From: DATAUD01 sp036268455
GTDB taxonomy: Bacteria; Verrucomicrobiota; Verrucomicrobiia; Limisphaerales; Palsa-1400
Direction of reading: 5' to 3'
NCBI GenBank assembly: GCA_036268455.1
Contig: DATAUD010000099.1
Coordinates: 39,706 to 103,705, forward strand
DNA: 64,000 bases
Numbering within the stretch: the stretch's first letter is position 1; each line of letters begins with the position of its first letter. The position numbers and the translations under genes were made by a program. Positions 26,529 through 34,572 of this stretch are shown piece after piece. The notes beneath the pieces are model-generated. The model had not been told where the DNA came from and searched no databases. It worked only from the letters and a program-made list of their open reading frames with translations.

Positions 26529-28850
26529 TCAATCGCCCTGGTTGATCACGCGAAAGAAGGCGTTGGACGTGTCGTTGGTGACGGTCGCCGTCAGGTTCGT
26601 CGTTGTTATAATCGTTGTCCATTGCGGATCCGCGAGATCGACTGCCATTTGCACCTCGAATGGCCCCGCATCGCCGGACCATGTTAAAGTGATGGTCGAG
26701 TTGGTCGCGGGCGATGAACTGACGAACGAAGGAGCGACCGGGGCGAGTGCGCCAAACAAGCCGTGGTCTTCGACGGCATCAGGTCCGGCAATTCCCGCTG
26801 TAAAATATAAGATGTGCGTATTGCCGCCGCTGCCGCCATTTCCAAAGGCGAGCGCCCACAACCCCGGTTCGGAAAATGGATTGCCGTCCGAGGTGTAAAG
26901 CGCTCCCAACCACGCGCCCGTCACGGGGTCATAGGTGTTGATTCGCCCGTCTCCAAAATTTCCCATGAGCAAGTGTCCCGCATGCAATCCAAATCCCGCC
27001 GGCGCCCAGGCGAAGCCCCACGGGGAGTTCAACGCTCCGCGCGAAATGAGGCGCTGAAGAAGATTTCCGGCGGTGTCGAAAACATCAACGAACCCATTGC
27101 CGGGACCCGCGACATCATCGTGCTTTTCGGAATCCTGGAGCGCGTAGGCGATATAAAGATTTCCCGCAATGGGTTGAATGTTAAAAGGGGCGAAGCCAGC
27201 CGGGATGTTGGTATCGACGAAATTACCGCTCAGCGCGGCGGGATTCCAACTGCCGTCGTAAACGTCGATTCTGGCGTTATGAAAATCGGCGGCGTAAAGG
27301 TACGGACTTCCGCCGTTGGAAGCCAGGGCAAGCCCCTTGTAAACCGTGTTCGAAACGGAGTTGTCCACTTTGAGGATCGCCTCTGAGCCGCTCGCCCAGG
27401 CCGAGATGGTTCCGTCTTCTGTATCAAATATAAATTTCGAGGCGGTGGTAGAGGCATCGAAAACCGTCGTCGTATTGAACACGGTGCCGGATGGCGCCGA
27501 CGTGTTTGTAGATCCCGTCGGGGGCGGAACCGTTACTGTCAACATTAGCGCGCCGGTGCTGTTATATACCGTGGACAATCCGGTGCCGTTGTCCGCAATC
27601 CAAAACGGGCTGCTCGAACTAAAGGAAATTCCCCAGGGATTGACCAGGTTTGTATCCTGACGCAACGCTATGCCTGGCAAGTCGGAAACCAGATTGGTCT
27701 GGTGATACGAGAGGCCGCTGACGAGCGTTGGGAACATTGAAGTGAGGGCGCCAAACAAGCCGTGATCTTCCACAGCGTCGGGTCCCGCAATGCCGGCGGC
27801 AAAATACAACGTGTTGGGAGCGCCGCCGCTGCCGCCGTTGCCAAAAATGAGTCCCCATAATCCCGGCATCGAAATCGGCGCGCCGTTGGAATCGTTCAAG
27901 CTGTCCAGCCAGGTTCCGGTGGCTTGATCGAAAACGTTGATCATGCCATCGCCGAAATTGCCGACCAGCAGATCGCCGCCGAACGGACCGAAACCCGGCG
28001 GCGCCAGGACGATGGCCCAGGGAGAATTCAACGCTCCTTGAGAAATGAGACGTTGCAAGAAGTTGCCGCCGGTGTCGAAAACATCGACGTAGCCGTTGCC
28101 CGGCGCCGCGACGTCATCGTGTTTTTCGGCGTCCTGGAGGGCGTAAGCAACATAAAGATTCGTGCCGACCAATTGAATGTTGAAGGGGGCGAAGCCGGCG
28201 GGAATCGTGGGGTCGGTAAAAGTTCCGCTCAAATTCGTTGGGTTCCAATTCTTGTCGTACACGTCGATTTGGGCATTATGAAAATCCGCGGCGTAAAGGT
28301 ACGGATTGCCGCCGTTGGAGGCCAGGGCAAGACCTTTGTAAACTGAGTTCGAAAGGGAGTTGTCCACCTTGAGGATCGCCACGGAGCCGCTGGCCCAGGC
28401 TGAGATGGTTCCGTCCTCGGCGTCAAAAATAAATTTGGAAGCGTTGGTGGCGGCCTCAAAGTTCGTGGTGCTGTTGAAAACAATCCCGGATGGCGCGGCG
28501 GTATCCGTCGAACCGGCGGGCGGCGGAATCGTAACGACCAGTGAGGGCGCGCCGGAGCTGTTATAGACCGTGGACAGGCCGGCGCCGTTGTCAGCGACCC
28601 AAAAGGGGCTGGTTGCGCTTGTCGCAATGCCCCAGGGATTCACCAGATTGGCATCGACACGGTTGGCGTAACCCGCCAGGTCCGACACAAGATTCGTTTG
28701 GAAAAATGCGTTTTGACCCGGCGCGCTTGACGCGATGGGGAACGACACCGCCATGACAGCCAGAACCTTGACGGTTCGCGAAAGGCTTGAAATGGCAGCG
28801 GTTTGTGAACCATTGGACGAATAATAGGCTTGTGGATTGATTTTTTTCAT
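26529..28850 (-). CDS. Secreted protein with two tandem TIGR03118 propeller domains
   Basis: 773 residues. A long N-region precedes a hydrophobic segment and SSAPGQ, consistent with export. Two copies of a 320-residue domain follow (about 52-375 and 381-700), each opening QTNLVSDL and NLVNPWGI and containing PFWxADNGxGLSTVYNS. This is the uncharacterised TIGR03118 family, probably a six-bladed propeller. Residues 705-773 are the C-terminal module seen in other secreted proteins here (DPQW, AFFRVINQ). The start at 28850 has GGAAGGG six bases upstream, favouring it over TTG 28865. The two copies are close at DNA level (see repeats). Function is unknown. Confidence 0.88.
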   Translation of the reverse strand: MKKINPQAYYSSNGSQTAAISSLSRTVKVLAVMAVSFPIASSAPGQNAFFQTNLVSDLAGYANRVDANLVNPWGIATSATSPFWVADNGAGLSTVYNSSGAPSLVVTIPPPAGSTDTAAPSGIVFNSTTNFEAATNASKFIFDAEDGTISAWASGSVAILKVDNSLSNSVYKGLALASNGGNPYLYAADFHNAQIDVYDKNWNPTNLSGTFTDPTIPAGFAPFNIQLVGTNLYVAYALQDAEKHDDVAAPGNGYVDVFDTGGNFLQRLISQGALNSPWAIVLAPPGFGPFGGDLLVGNFGDGMINVFDQATGTWLDSLNDSNGAPISMPGLWGLIFGNGGSGGAPNTLYFAAGIAGPDAVEDHGLFGALTSMFPTLVSGLSYHQTNLVSDLPGIALRQDTNLVNPWGISFSSSSPFWIADNGTGLSTVYNSTGALMLTVTVPPPTGSTNTSAPSGTVFNTTTVFDASTTASKFIFDTEDGTISAWASGSEAILKVDNSVSNTVYKGLALASNGGSPYLYAADFHNARIDVYDGSWNPAALSGNFVDTNIPAGFAPFNIQPIAGNLYIAYALQDSEKHDDVAGPGNGFVDVFDTAGNLLQRLISRGALNSPWGFAWAPAGFGLHAGHLLMGNFGDGRINTYDPVTGAWLGALYTSDGNPFSEPGLWALAFGNGGSGGNTHILYFTAGIAGPDAVEDHGLFGALAPVAPSFVSSSPATNSTITLTWSGDAGPFEVQMAVDLADPQWTTIITTTNLTATVTNDTSNAFFRVINQGD
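26760..27712 (-). repeat. Second copy of the TIGR03118 domain duplication
   Basis: This stretch is a near-copy of 27713-28700. Around 27292-27440 and 28288-28440 the two differ only at scattered bases, mostly synonymous. This points to a fairly recent tandem duplication of about 970 bases. Boundaries are approximate. Confidence 0.7.
27713..28700 (-). repeat. First copy of the TIGR03118 domain duplication
   Basis: Partner of 26760-27712. It encodes the N-terminal propeller of the same protein. Boundaries are approximate because the copies fade at the edges. Confidence 0.7.
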
Positions 28851-28856
28851 ACGTGT

Positions 28857-28863
28857 CCCTTCC
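28857..28863 (-). promoter_or_regulatory. Shine-Dalgarno sequence of the TIGR03118 gene
   Basis: GGAAGGG on the minus strand, six bases before ATG 28850. It decides this start over the in-frame TTG at 28865. Confidence 0.6.
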
Positions 28864-28965
28864 AAACTGAGAGCAATGTGATTTGCTTTTGTTCCAGGCG
28901 GCCAAAAAAAATCGGCGGCTGTTTTTACGCTTGGAAGCGGTGCGGCGGCGCGCTAGCCTAAGTTC

Positions 28966-29228
28966 ATGGCGCACAAGCCCAAACCCAAAAAGGCGGCGGT
29001 TATGCTCGGAGTCGGATTGGATTCCGACGGTCATAAGCGCGTGACCACCGGGCCCAATTTTGCCCTTATCGGCGGCACTCAGGAGACGCACGATTCGATG
29101 ACCGAAAAGGCTGTCAAGATTAATGAAAAACTCGCGGCCAAGGGAAAGCAATTGCACGAGGTCAGCCATGAGGAATTCGATGACATTGCCCAGTCCGTCG
29201 GGTTGAAGCGGTCCGACGGAAAGAAAGC

Positions 29229-29232
<4 letters not shown>
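28966..29232 (+). CDS. Conserved small protein of unknown function
   Basis: 88 residues, Lys-rich at the N-terminus (HKPKPKK), with no signal peptide, cysteine or membrane segment. The core MLGVGLDSDGHKRVT followed by GPNFALIGGTQETH and a charged helix (EKAVKINEKLAAKGKQL, then EEFDDIA) looks like a folded alpha/beta domain. Proteins of this look recur as hypothetical proteins in Verrucomicrobia and Planctomycetes; this is recollection, not a search. Its stop overlaps the uppS start as TTGA, so the two are translationally coupled. A role near isoprenoid or cell-wall synthesis is only a guess from position. Confidence 0.75.
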
Positions 29233-29963
<731 letters not shown>

Positions 29964-29968
29964 GATTC

Positions 29969-30538
29969 TCAAAGGAGAAACGGGATGAGCGCTTTCACTC
30001 GCGCCTGGTAAGCTGGATATTCCGTCCGGAAGTGGCGCAGCAGGAGCGATTCTTCCTGTTTGAGTTTAATCCAGAAGCCAATACATAGAATCAAAAACCC
30101 AAGCCAACTGTGAAGACGCCCTTCCGCAATGGCCGTTCCCAGACTCATCAACGAAAGGCCGGTGTAAATGGGATGCCGCGCAACCCGGTAGGGTCCCGAT
30201 TGAATCAACTCGTGCCCCTGCCTGAAAGTAACGTTGCTGCTCCAATTGTCAGCGAGGATGTGCCGCGCCCATATGGCCCCCAACAATCCGATGACGCAGA
30301 TCACACTGCCGATGACGCGGAGTGTGCCTGTTTGCGGAGTCAAAATGAAATTCAGAGGAGAGACCTGTTCCGGGACCAGAAGGAGGATGGCGCCCACCGC
30401 GAGCGGAATTCTATAAGGAATGGAGGAGGAGATGCTTTGCCGTTCCGCCGCCGGTTTTAATCGAAAGGAACTGATGCACCAGTACACGACAAAGATGAGC
30501 CAGGATGTCCTGATGGCTTCTTGCAAAAAAATGGTCAT
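29969..30538 (-). CDS. Isoprenylcysteine carboxyl methyltransferase-like membrane protein
   Basis: 189 residues with four or five hydrophobic segments. The C-terminal half carries GPYRVARHPIYTG (115-127) and a closing EESLLLRHF, YPAYQARVKALIPF, the signature of the ICMT/PEMT family of integral membrane methyltransferases. It is likely SAM-dependent. Bacterial members are mostly uncharacterised and may methylate lipids or isoprenoid-like compounds. It converges on uppS with five bases between, and lies downstream of the transglutaminase gene. Confidence 0.85.
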   Translation of the reverse strand: MTIFLQEAIRTSWLIFVVYWCISSFRLKPAAERQSISSSIPYRIPLAVGAILLLVPEQVSPLNFILTPQTGTLRVIGSVICVIGLLGAIWARHILADNWSSNVTFRQGHELIQSGPYRVARHPIYTGLSLMSLGTAIAEGRLHSWLGFLILCIGFWIKLKQEESLLLRHFRTEYPAYQARVKALIPFLL

Positions 30539-30560
30539 GGTCGGCCGGAGGCGTCTTCGT

Positions 30561-31460
30561 TTAACTGAGTCGCACGGTAGTATCGCCGTCGAGGCGTTTG
30601 GTTAGGTCAATGGGGTCGCCGATAGAAACTTCGTTCGGATTCACTTGATATGCCCACACTTCAAAATGCGTCAGGCTGGCCGCGCCATAGATCGTTGAAA
30701 ACGCGCCGTCCACAGCGTCCGATCCGTGGGCAACCTTGATGCGCCCGATGCGTTGCACGTTGTAGCGCGCATCAAAGGTAAACCAGTCCTGGCCGAGATA
30801 GACTTCGCAATAGGCGTGAAAATCCATCGGGCTTCCCGGATCAACATAACCAATGTCGGGCAAGTGGCCCGTCACATAGCGGGCGGGAAGATTGAAGGCG
30901 CGGCACAACGCAATGGCCGCATGGGCGAAGTCGCGACAGACTCCATAACGCCGTGCGATAACCTCCGATGCGGATAGATCAGCACGGCCCGACATGAAGC
31001 GGTATTCGATATTGTTGTGCACCCAATCGCAAATGGCCTGCACGCGGGGTAATCCGTGCGTGGTCTGCCCGAATTGCTTCCAGGCGAAATCCATCAACTT
31101 GTCGGAATCGCAATAACGGCTCGGCAGCGTGTATCGCAACACCTCGAAAGGAAGCTCGCCCACAGGCAAAACCGGGCTTGTTACTTCCCGGCTGTCGGGC
31201 TGCGAAGAAACGGCGACCAGGGCGTCGTGACAGATTTCGTTGCGGCCCGGCATTAACGTCGCGCGATGAGCGGCGTTGCCGTGAGAATCCTGAAATTCGT
31301 AAGAGGGAACTGCTATGCCAAACGAGAGCTTCTCGCTTTTCACGAGCACCCTGGGTTCCAGTCGTGGTTTGAGCGCGAGCAGCACCGGCGTTGGCAGCGC
31401 TGTGTCGTACGCCAGCTTGCAGCCGACACGCACCGTAAGATTCAAAGGAGTCCAGTTCAT
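30561..31460 (-). CDS. Transglutaminase-like domain protein
   Basis: 299 residues. The N-terminal 110 residues form a beta-rich bacterial transglutaminase N-terminal region. The catalytic triad is clear: C175 in YGVCRDFAHAA, H215 in DFHAYCEVY, and D230 in WFTFDARYN. No signal peptide was seen. Such cysteine proteins are usually proteases or amidases rather than true cross-linkers, and the substrate is unknown. It lies 18 bases downstream of the DHA2 exporter gene and 22 bases upstream of the membrane methyltransferase gene, all on the minus strand. Confidence 0.87.
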   Translation of the reverse strand: MNWTPLNLTVRVGCKLAYDTALPTPVLLALKPRLEPRVLVKSEKLSFGIAVPSYEFQDSHGNAAHRATLMPGRNEICHDALVAVSSQPDSREVTSPVLPVGELPFEVLRYTLPSRYCDSDKLMDFAWKQFGQTTHGLPRVQAICDWVHNNIEYRFMSGRADLSASEVIARRYGVCRDFAHAAIALCRAFNLPARYVTGHLPDIGYVDPGSPMDFHAYCEVYLGQDWFTFDARYNVQRIGRIKVAHGSDAVDGAFSTIYGAASLTHFEVWAYQVNPNEVSIGDPIDLTKRLDGDTTVRLS

Positions 31461-31478
31461 GACAAAATGGTTTGGGCG

Positions 31479-32936
31479 TCAACCGCCATGCTGGAGGACA
31501 TTGTGACGGCTTACGCTGTCGCCGTCATCATCTTTTAATTCGTGGAAAATAATGGAGGAGACAAAGGTCAACCCGCCCAGGACGAGAAACGCCTTGTGGA
31601 TGCCGTGAATCATTTCCGGCGAGCTGGTGTGAAAGCGATTGGGAATGAAAACCGCCGTGACCAGCGACGCCGTCGCCACGCCGAAACTGATCGCCATCTG
31701 CTGCATCGTGCTTGCGATGGTGCTGGCGCTGCTGGCTTGTTCCTCGTTGATGTCCGCGTAAACCAGCGTGTTCATGCTGGTGTATTGCAGCGACGTAAAG
31801 AATCCATAGACAAAAACCTGGGCGACGATGAGCCAGACGGGCGTGGCCGCGCCGATCGTCGCGAACAGAACAATCAGCACGCCAAGGATCATCGTGTTGG
31901 AAACCAATATGACGCGATAACCGAAGCGTCTCAGGATGCCCGGCATCGTCATTTTCAAGCTCATGGCGGCCATTGCCTGGGGCATCATCAGCAAGCCGGA
32001 TTGGATTGGCGAAAAACCGAGGCCGACCTGATAAAGAAGCGGAAAGAGAAAGGGAATTCCGCCGATGCCGAGGCGCGTGAAGAAGCTGCCGCTCACAGAC
32101 GCGCGAAAAGTCCGGATGCGAAACAACGCCAGCCGAAGCAAAGGAAATTCGATACGGGTCGCCCGAAGTCCGTAAGCTGTGAGCGAGACGGCGGAAATCG
32201 CCAGCAGGCCCGTCGCGGCGCCAAGACTCAAGGTGTGTTCGCCAAACACTTCCAGCACGTACGACAGGATTGCGATGCCGCAGCCGAACAGTATTAGGCC
32301 GGCGACATCGAGCGGCCGGGGATGTTCCCCACGGAAATCCGGGAGGTGAAGATAGACCAAGTATAAACCGAGGAGGCCAATTGGCAGATTGATGAAAAAA
32401 ATGACCCGCCAATGCAAATAGCCCACGATGAAACCGCCGACAACAGGACCGAGCATTGGACCAATCAGGCCGGGTATCGCAACGAAACTCATGGCGCGCA
32501 CCAGCTCCGATTTCGGAAACGTGCGCACCATCGTCAGCCGCCCCACCGGAACCATCATGGCGCCCCCGCAACCTTGCAGGACGCGGCACGCGACGAGGAC
32601 GTGGATATTGCTGGAAATTCCACACAGAAATGAGCCAAAGGTGAAGATGCCAATGGCGGAAGAGAAAACACGCCGGGTGCCGAAGCGATCCGCCATCCAC
32701 CCGCTGATGGGAATGAATACCGCCAGGCTCAACGTGTAGCTCGACAGCACCGCCTTCATACTGAGCGGGGCGACGTCCAGGGCGTTGGCAATGGCGGGGA
32801 CGGCGGTGTTAAGAACAGTCGTGTCGAGCGACTCCATGAAGAACGCGACGGCAACCAGCCACGGCAACAATCGCTTCGCGGAGTCGCTCGGCGCCTTGAT
32901 GGGCGCCGAGGGGAGGCTGGGATTGGCTGAAATCAT
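31479..32936 (-). CDS. DHA2 family (14-TM) MFS drug exporter
   Basis: 485 residues with many hydrophobic helices, fitting the 14-helix EmrB/QacA group. The typical motifs are present: DTTVLNTAVPAIA in helix 1, GWMADRFGTRRV between helices 2 and 3, RVLQGCGGAMMVP (about 118-130) and GPVVGGFIV (motif C of antiporters). It should export a drug or toxic compound by proton antiport. No EmrA-type adaptor gene is adjacent, so it may act alone. The start at 32936 gives a 26-residue cytoplasmic lead before helix 1. Confidence 0.9.
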   Translation of the reverse strand: MISANPSLPSAPIKAPSDSAKRLLPWLVAVAFFMESLDTTVLNTAVPAIANALDVAPLSMKAVLSSYTLSLAVFIPISGWMADRFGTRRVFSSAIGIFTFGSFLCGISSNIHVLVACRVLQGCGGAMMVPVGRLTMVRTFPKSELVRAMSFVAIPGLIGPMLGPVVGGFIVGYLHWRVIFFINLPIGLLGLYLVYLHLPDFRGEHPRPLDVAGLILFGCGIAILSYVLEVFGEHTLSLGAATGLLAISAVSLTAYGLRATRIEFPLLRLALFRIRTFRASVSGSFFTRLGIGGIPFLFPLLYQVGLGFSPIQSGLLMMPQAMAAMSLKMTMPGILRRFGYRVILVSNTMILGVLIVLFATIGAATPVWLIVAQVFVYGFFTSLQYTSMNTLVYADINEEQASSASTIASTMQQMAISFGVATASLVTAVFIPNRFHTSSPEMIHGIHKAFLVLGGLTFVSSIIFHELKDDDGDSVSRHNVLQHGG

Positions 32937-33011
32937 CCTAATGACAGACCATCTCCCAGTCTGCGCGGCCTTTTCTGTATTTCAAGCGGCCACTTGCGAT
33001 GCGCGGGACGC

Positions 33012-33215
33012 TTAATTACAGCCGCAGCCGCCGGAATCTTTGATGGCTTTCTCGACAGCTTCGCGGGTTTGGCCGGTGCGCTTTTGAATCCGACCGATCA
33101 ATTCATCGTCCTGGCCTTCGGAGTATTTGAGATCATCGTCCGTCAGGTTTGCCCATTTCTTTTTCAGCTTGCCCTTGGTGACGTTCCAATCGCCTTTGAT
33201 TTCCAGTGTGGTCAT
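33012..33215 (-). CDS. CsbD family stress protein
   Basis: 67 residues. IKGDWNVTKGKLKKKWANLTDDDL followed by GRIQKRTGQTREAV is the full CsbD domain, a small hydrophilic protein family linked to general stress responses. The tail GGCGCN adds two cysteines that many members lack, perhaps a metal or redox site. The motif is quoted in two parts: GDWNVTKGKLKKKW and NLTDDDLKYSEG. AAAGAGGT (33219-33226) lies upstream as a ribosome site. It sits between the DHA2 exporter and DUF2950 genes. Confidence 0.92.
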   Translation of the reverse strand: MTTLEIKGDWNVTKGKLKKKWANLTDDDLKYSEGQDDELIGRIQKRTGQTREAVEKAIKDSGGCGCN

Positions 33216-33246
33216 AATACCTCTTTGTGTTATTTTTCTGTTTAAA

Positions 33247-33268
33247 TTGCCGCCAACTGCGACGGCAA
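33247..33268 (-). terminator. Possible weak terminator after the DUF2950 gene
   Basis: Read on the minus strand, TTGCCG, a 10-base spacer and CGGCAA form a six-pair stem, extendable by a wobble and a C-G pair, followed by TTTAAA. The U tract is short, so termination may be partial. It lies between the DUF2950 stop and the CsbD ribosome site. Confidence 0.35.
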
Positions 33269-33274
33269 AAGTCT

Positions 33275-34237
33275 CTATTCCTTCTCGGAAGCCGCCGTCG
33301 TTACTCCTTCATCATCCACAAGCGTCCAATTGCTGTCCGGATTGTATTCCTTCATCCGGCCGGCGATTCGGTCGGTATTCTCAGCCAAATTCCGCTGATA
33401 AACTTTGCCATCCTGGTCTACAATAAATGTCATAATGCCGGATTTGTCCCAACGATCCGGATAAGCCACCAGCGCGAATCCTTTCATCAAATTGCCATGG
33501 CTTAGGTAATTCATTTTTCCGCCCGGGGCGGCGTCGCCTTGTGAAGTCAAAATCCTGAAATAATAACCGTGAAATGGGTGCGGGCCGGTGCCCCGGTGAT
33601 GGTGATAGCCTTCCGCATGAGCCTCCGCCACCAACGGACCGAACGGGCTTGCAGGCTCGTTGTCAGAAGCGTGCCAATAAAGACCGTCTTTTTTTCCGGG
33701 TGTGCTCTTAAATTTTCGCGCGTACTGCGGCCCTTCGGCGTCCTGGGTTTGACTCGCAAATTGCCGCTGCGCGGTTACATAAGCGCGGCACACGCCGATG
33801 GCGCAGAGTTCATCCTCTCCAATGTGCCGGTTGATGACCTCTTCCTTTCCCGCGTCTGTGTCGAAGTGCCATTGGCCCTCCGCTTTCACCAATGGAATTG
33901 GCATGGGCCAATTGTTCGTCCCGATCTCGAGAGTGATTTTGTCGTCACCCTCGTTCACGGGATTGCAGCCTTCCGCCAAAACCGCCGCAAAGTGCCGGCG
34001 ATTGTTTTCATCCTGCACTTTGTCGCCGGTCAAAAGATCGTGGAGACCAGGACCGAAAAGTTTATCCAGGGCGGCCCTATCTTTGGATTCCACCGCCGCC
34101 TTGAAGGCGTTGACGGCTTCTTCCGGCGAAGCGAAAACTTGTTCCGTAACCTGATCCGCCGCGCGGACGTTCGCGGGAAAAAGGCCTAACGCGATGGGAA
34201 GCAGCCATGCCGTCGATAGTAAAGTTGCGAGTTTCAT
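33275..34237 (-). CDS. DUF2950 family exported protein
   Basis: 320 residues with a signal peptide (about 1-26, cleavage after VRA). DUF2950 hallmarks seen: FASPEEAVNAFKAAVE, a middle block with GCNPVNEGDDKITLEIG, GKEEVINRHIG, and the closing YFRILTSQG, GFALVAYPDRW and GIMTFIVDQDGKVYQ. The function of the family is unknown; it often lies beside DUF3300 genes, and here a glycine-rich lipoprotein gene is upstream in that place. It is probably periplasmic. A hairpin at 33247-33268 follows. Confidence 0.88.
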   Translation of the reverse strand: MKLATLLSTAWLLPIALGLFPANVRAADQVTEQVFASPEEAVNAFKAAVESKDRAALDKLFGPGLHDLLTGDKVQDENNRRHFAAVLAEGCNPVNEGDDKITLEIGTNNWPMPIPLVKAEGQWHFDTDAGKEEVINRHIGEDELCAIGVCRAYVTAQRQFASQTQDAEGPQYARKFKSTPGKKDGLYWHASDNEPASPFGPLVAEAHAEGYHHHRGTGPHPFHGYYFRILTSQGDAAPGGKMNYLSHGNLMKGFALVAYPDRWDKSGIMTFIVDQDGKVYQRNLAENTDRIAGRMKEYNPDSNWTLVDDEGVTTAASEKE

Positions 34238-34264
34238 AGATTGTCAGTTGTATATTCCCGAGGT

Positions 34265-34492
34265 TTACCGCCTTCTTCCGCCGCCGCCGTGGGCTATCCC
34301 CCGGCTTACGGATCCGCGATGGCTGAACGCATGAACGTCGCGTCCACCCCTCCAGGGGCCACCCCAGAAACCAGGACCGTTCACCACAACAGCGCCGCCG
34401 TCGTCATAACCTCCGTCCACGTATCCCACACATCCGGCAAAAACCGCCACCAGTGCGATACCCAACCCGACTTTGACCCGGTGAAACATCAT
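34265..34492 (-). CDS. Small glycine-rich lipoprotein
   Basis: 75 residues. The N-terminus has a basic start, a hydrophobic stretch and a lipobox-like AVFAGC, so it is likely a lipoprotein. The mature part is rich in Gly, Arg and His (DGGYDDGG, GFWGGPWRGGRD, GGGGRRR). Its make-up resembles the Gly/His/Arg-rich tails of DUF3300 proteins, which commonly neighbour DUF2950, but it has no DUF3300 body. It lies 27 bases upstream of the DUF2950 gene on the same strand. The function is unknown. Confidence 0.65.
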   Translation of the reverse strand: MMFHRVKVGLGIALVAVFAGCVGYVDGGYDDGGAVVVNGPGFWGGPWRGGRDVHAFSHRGSVSRGIAHGGGGRRR

Positions 34493-34572
34493 GCGTGTAA
34501 CTAAACCCCGATCTTGCCTTGCTGCTATAAGGTGTTTCCCCCGTCCCTGCGAATCCCACGAAGTCCCGCTTT

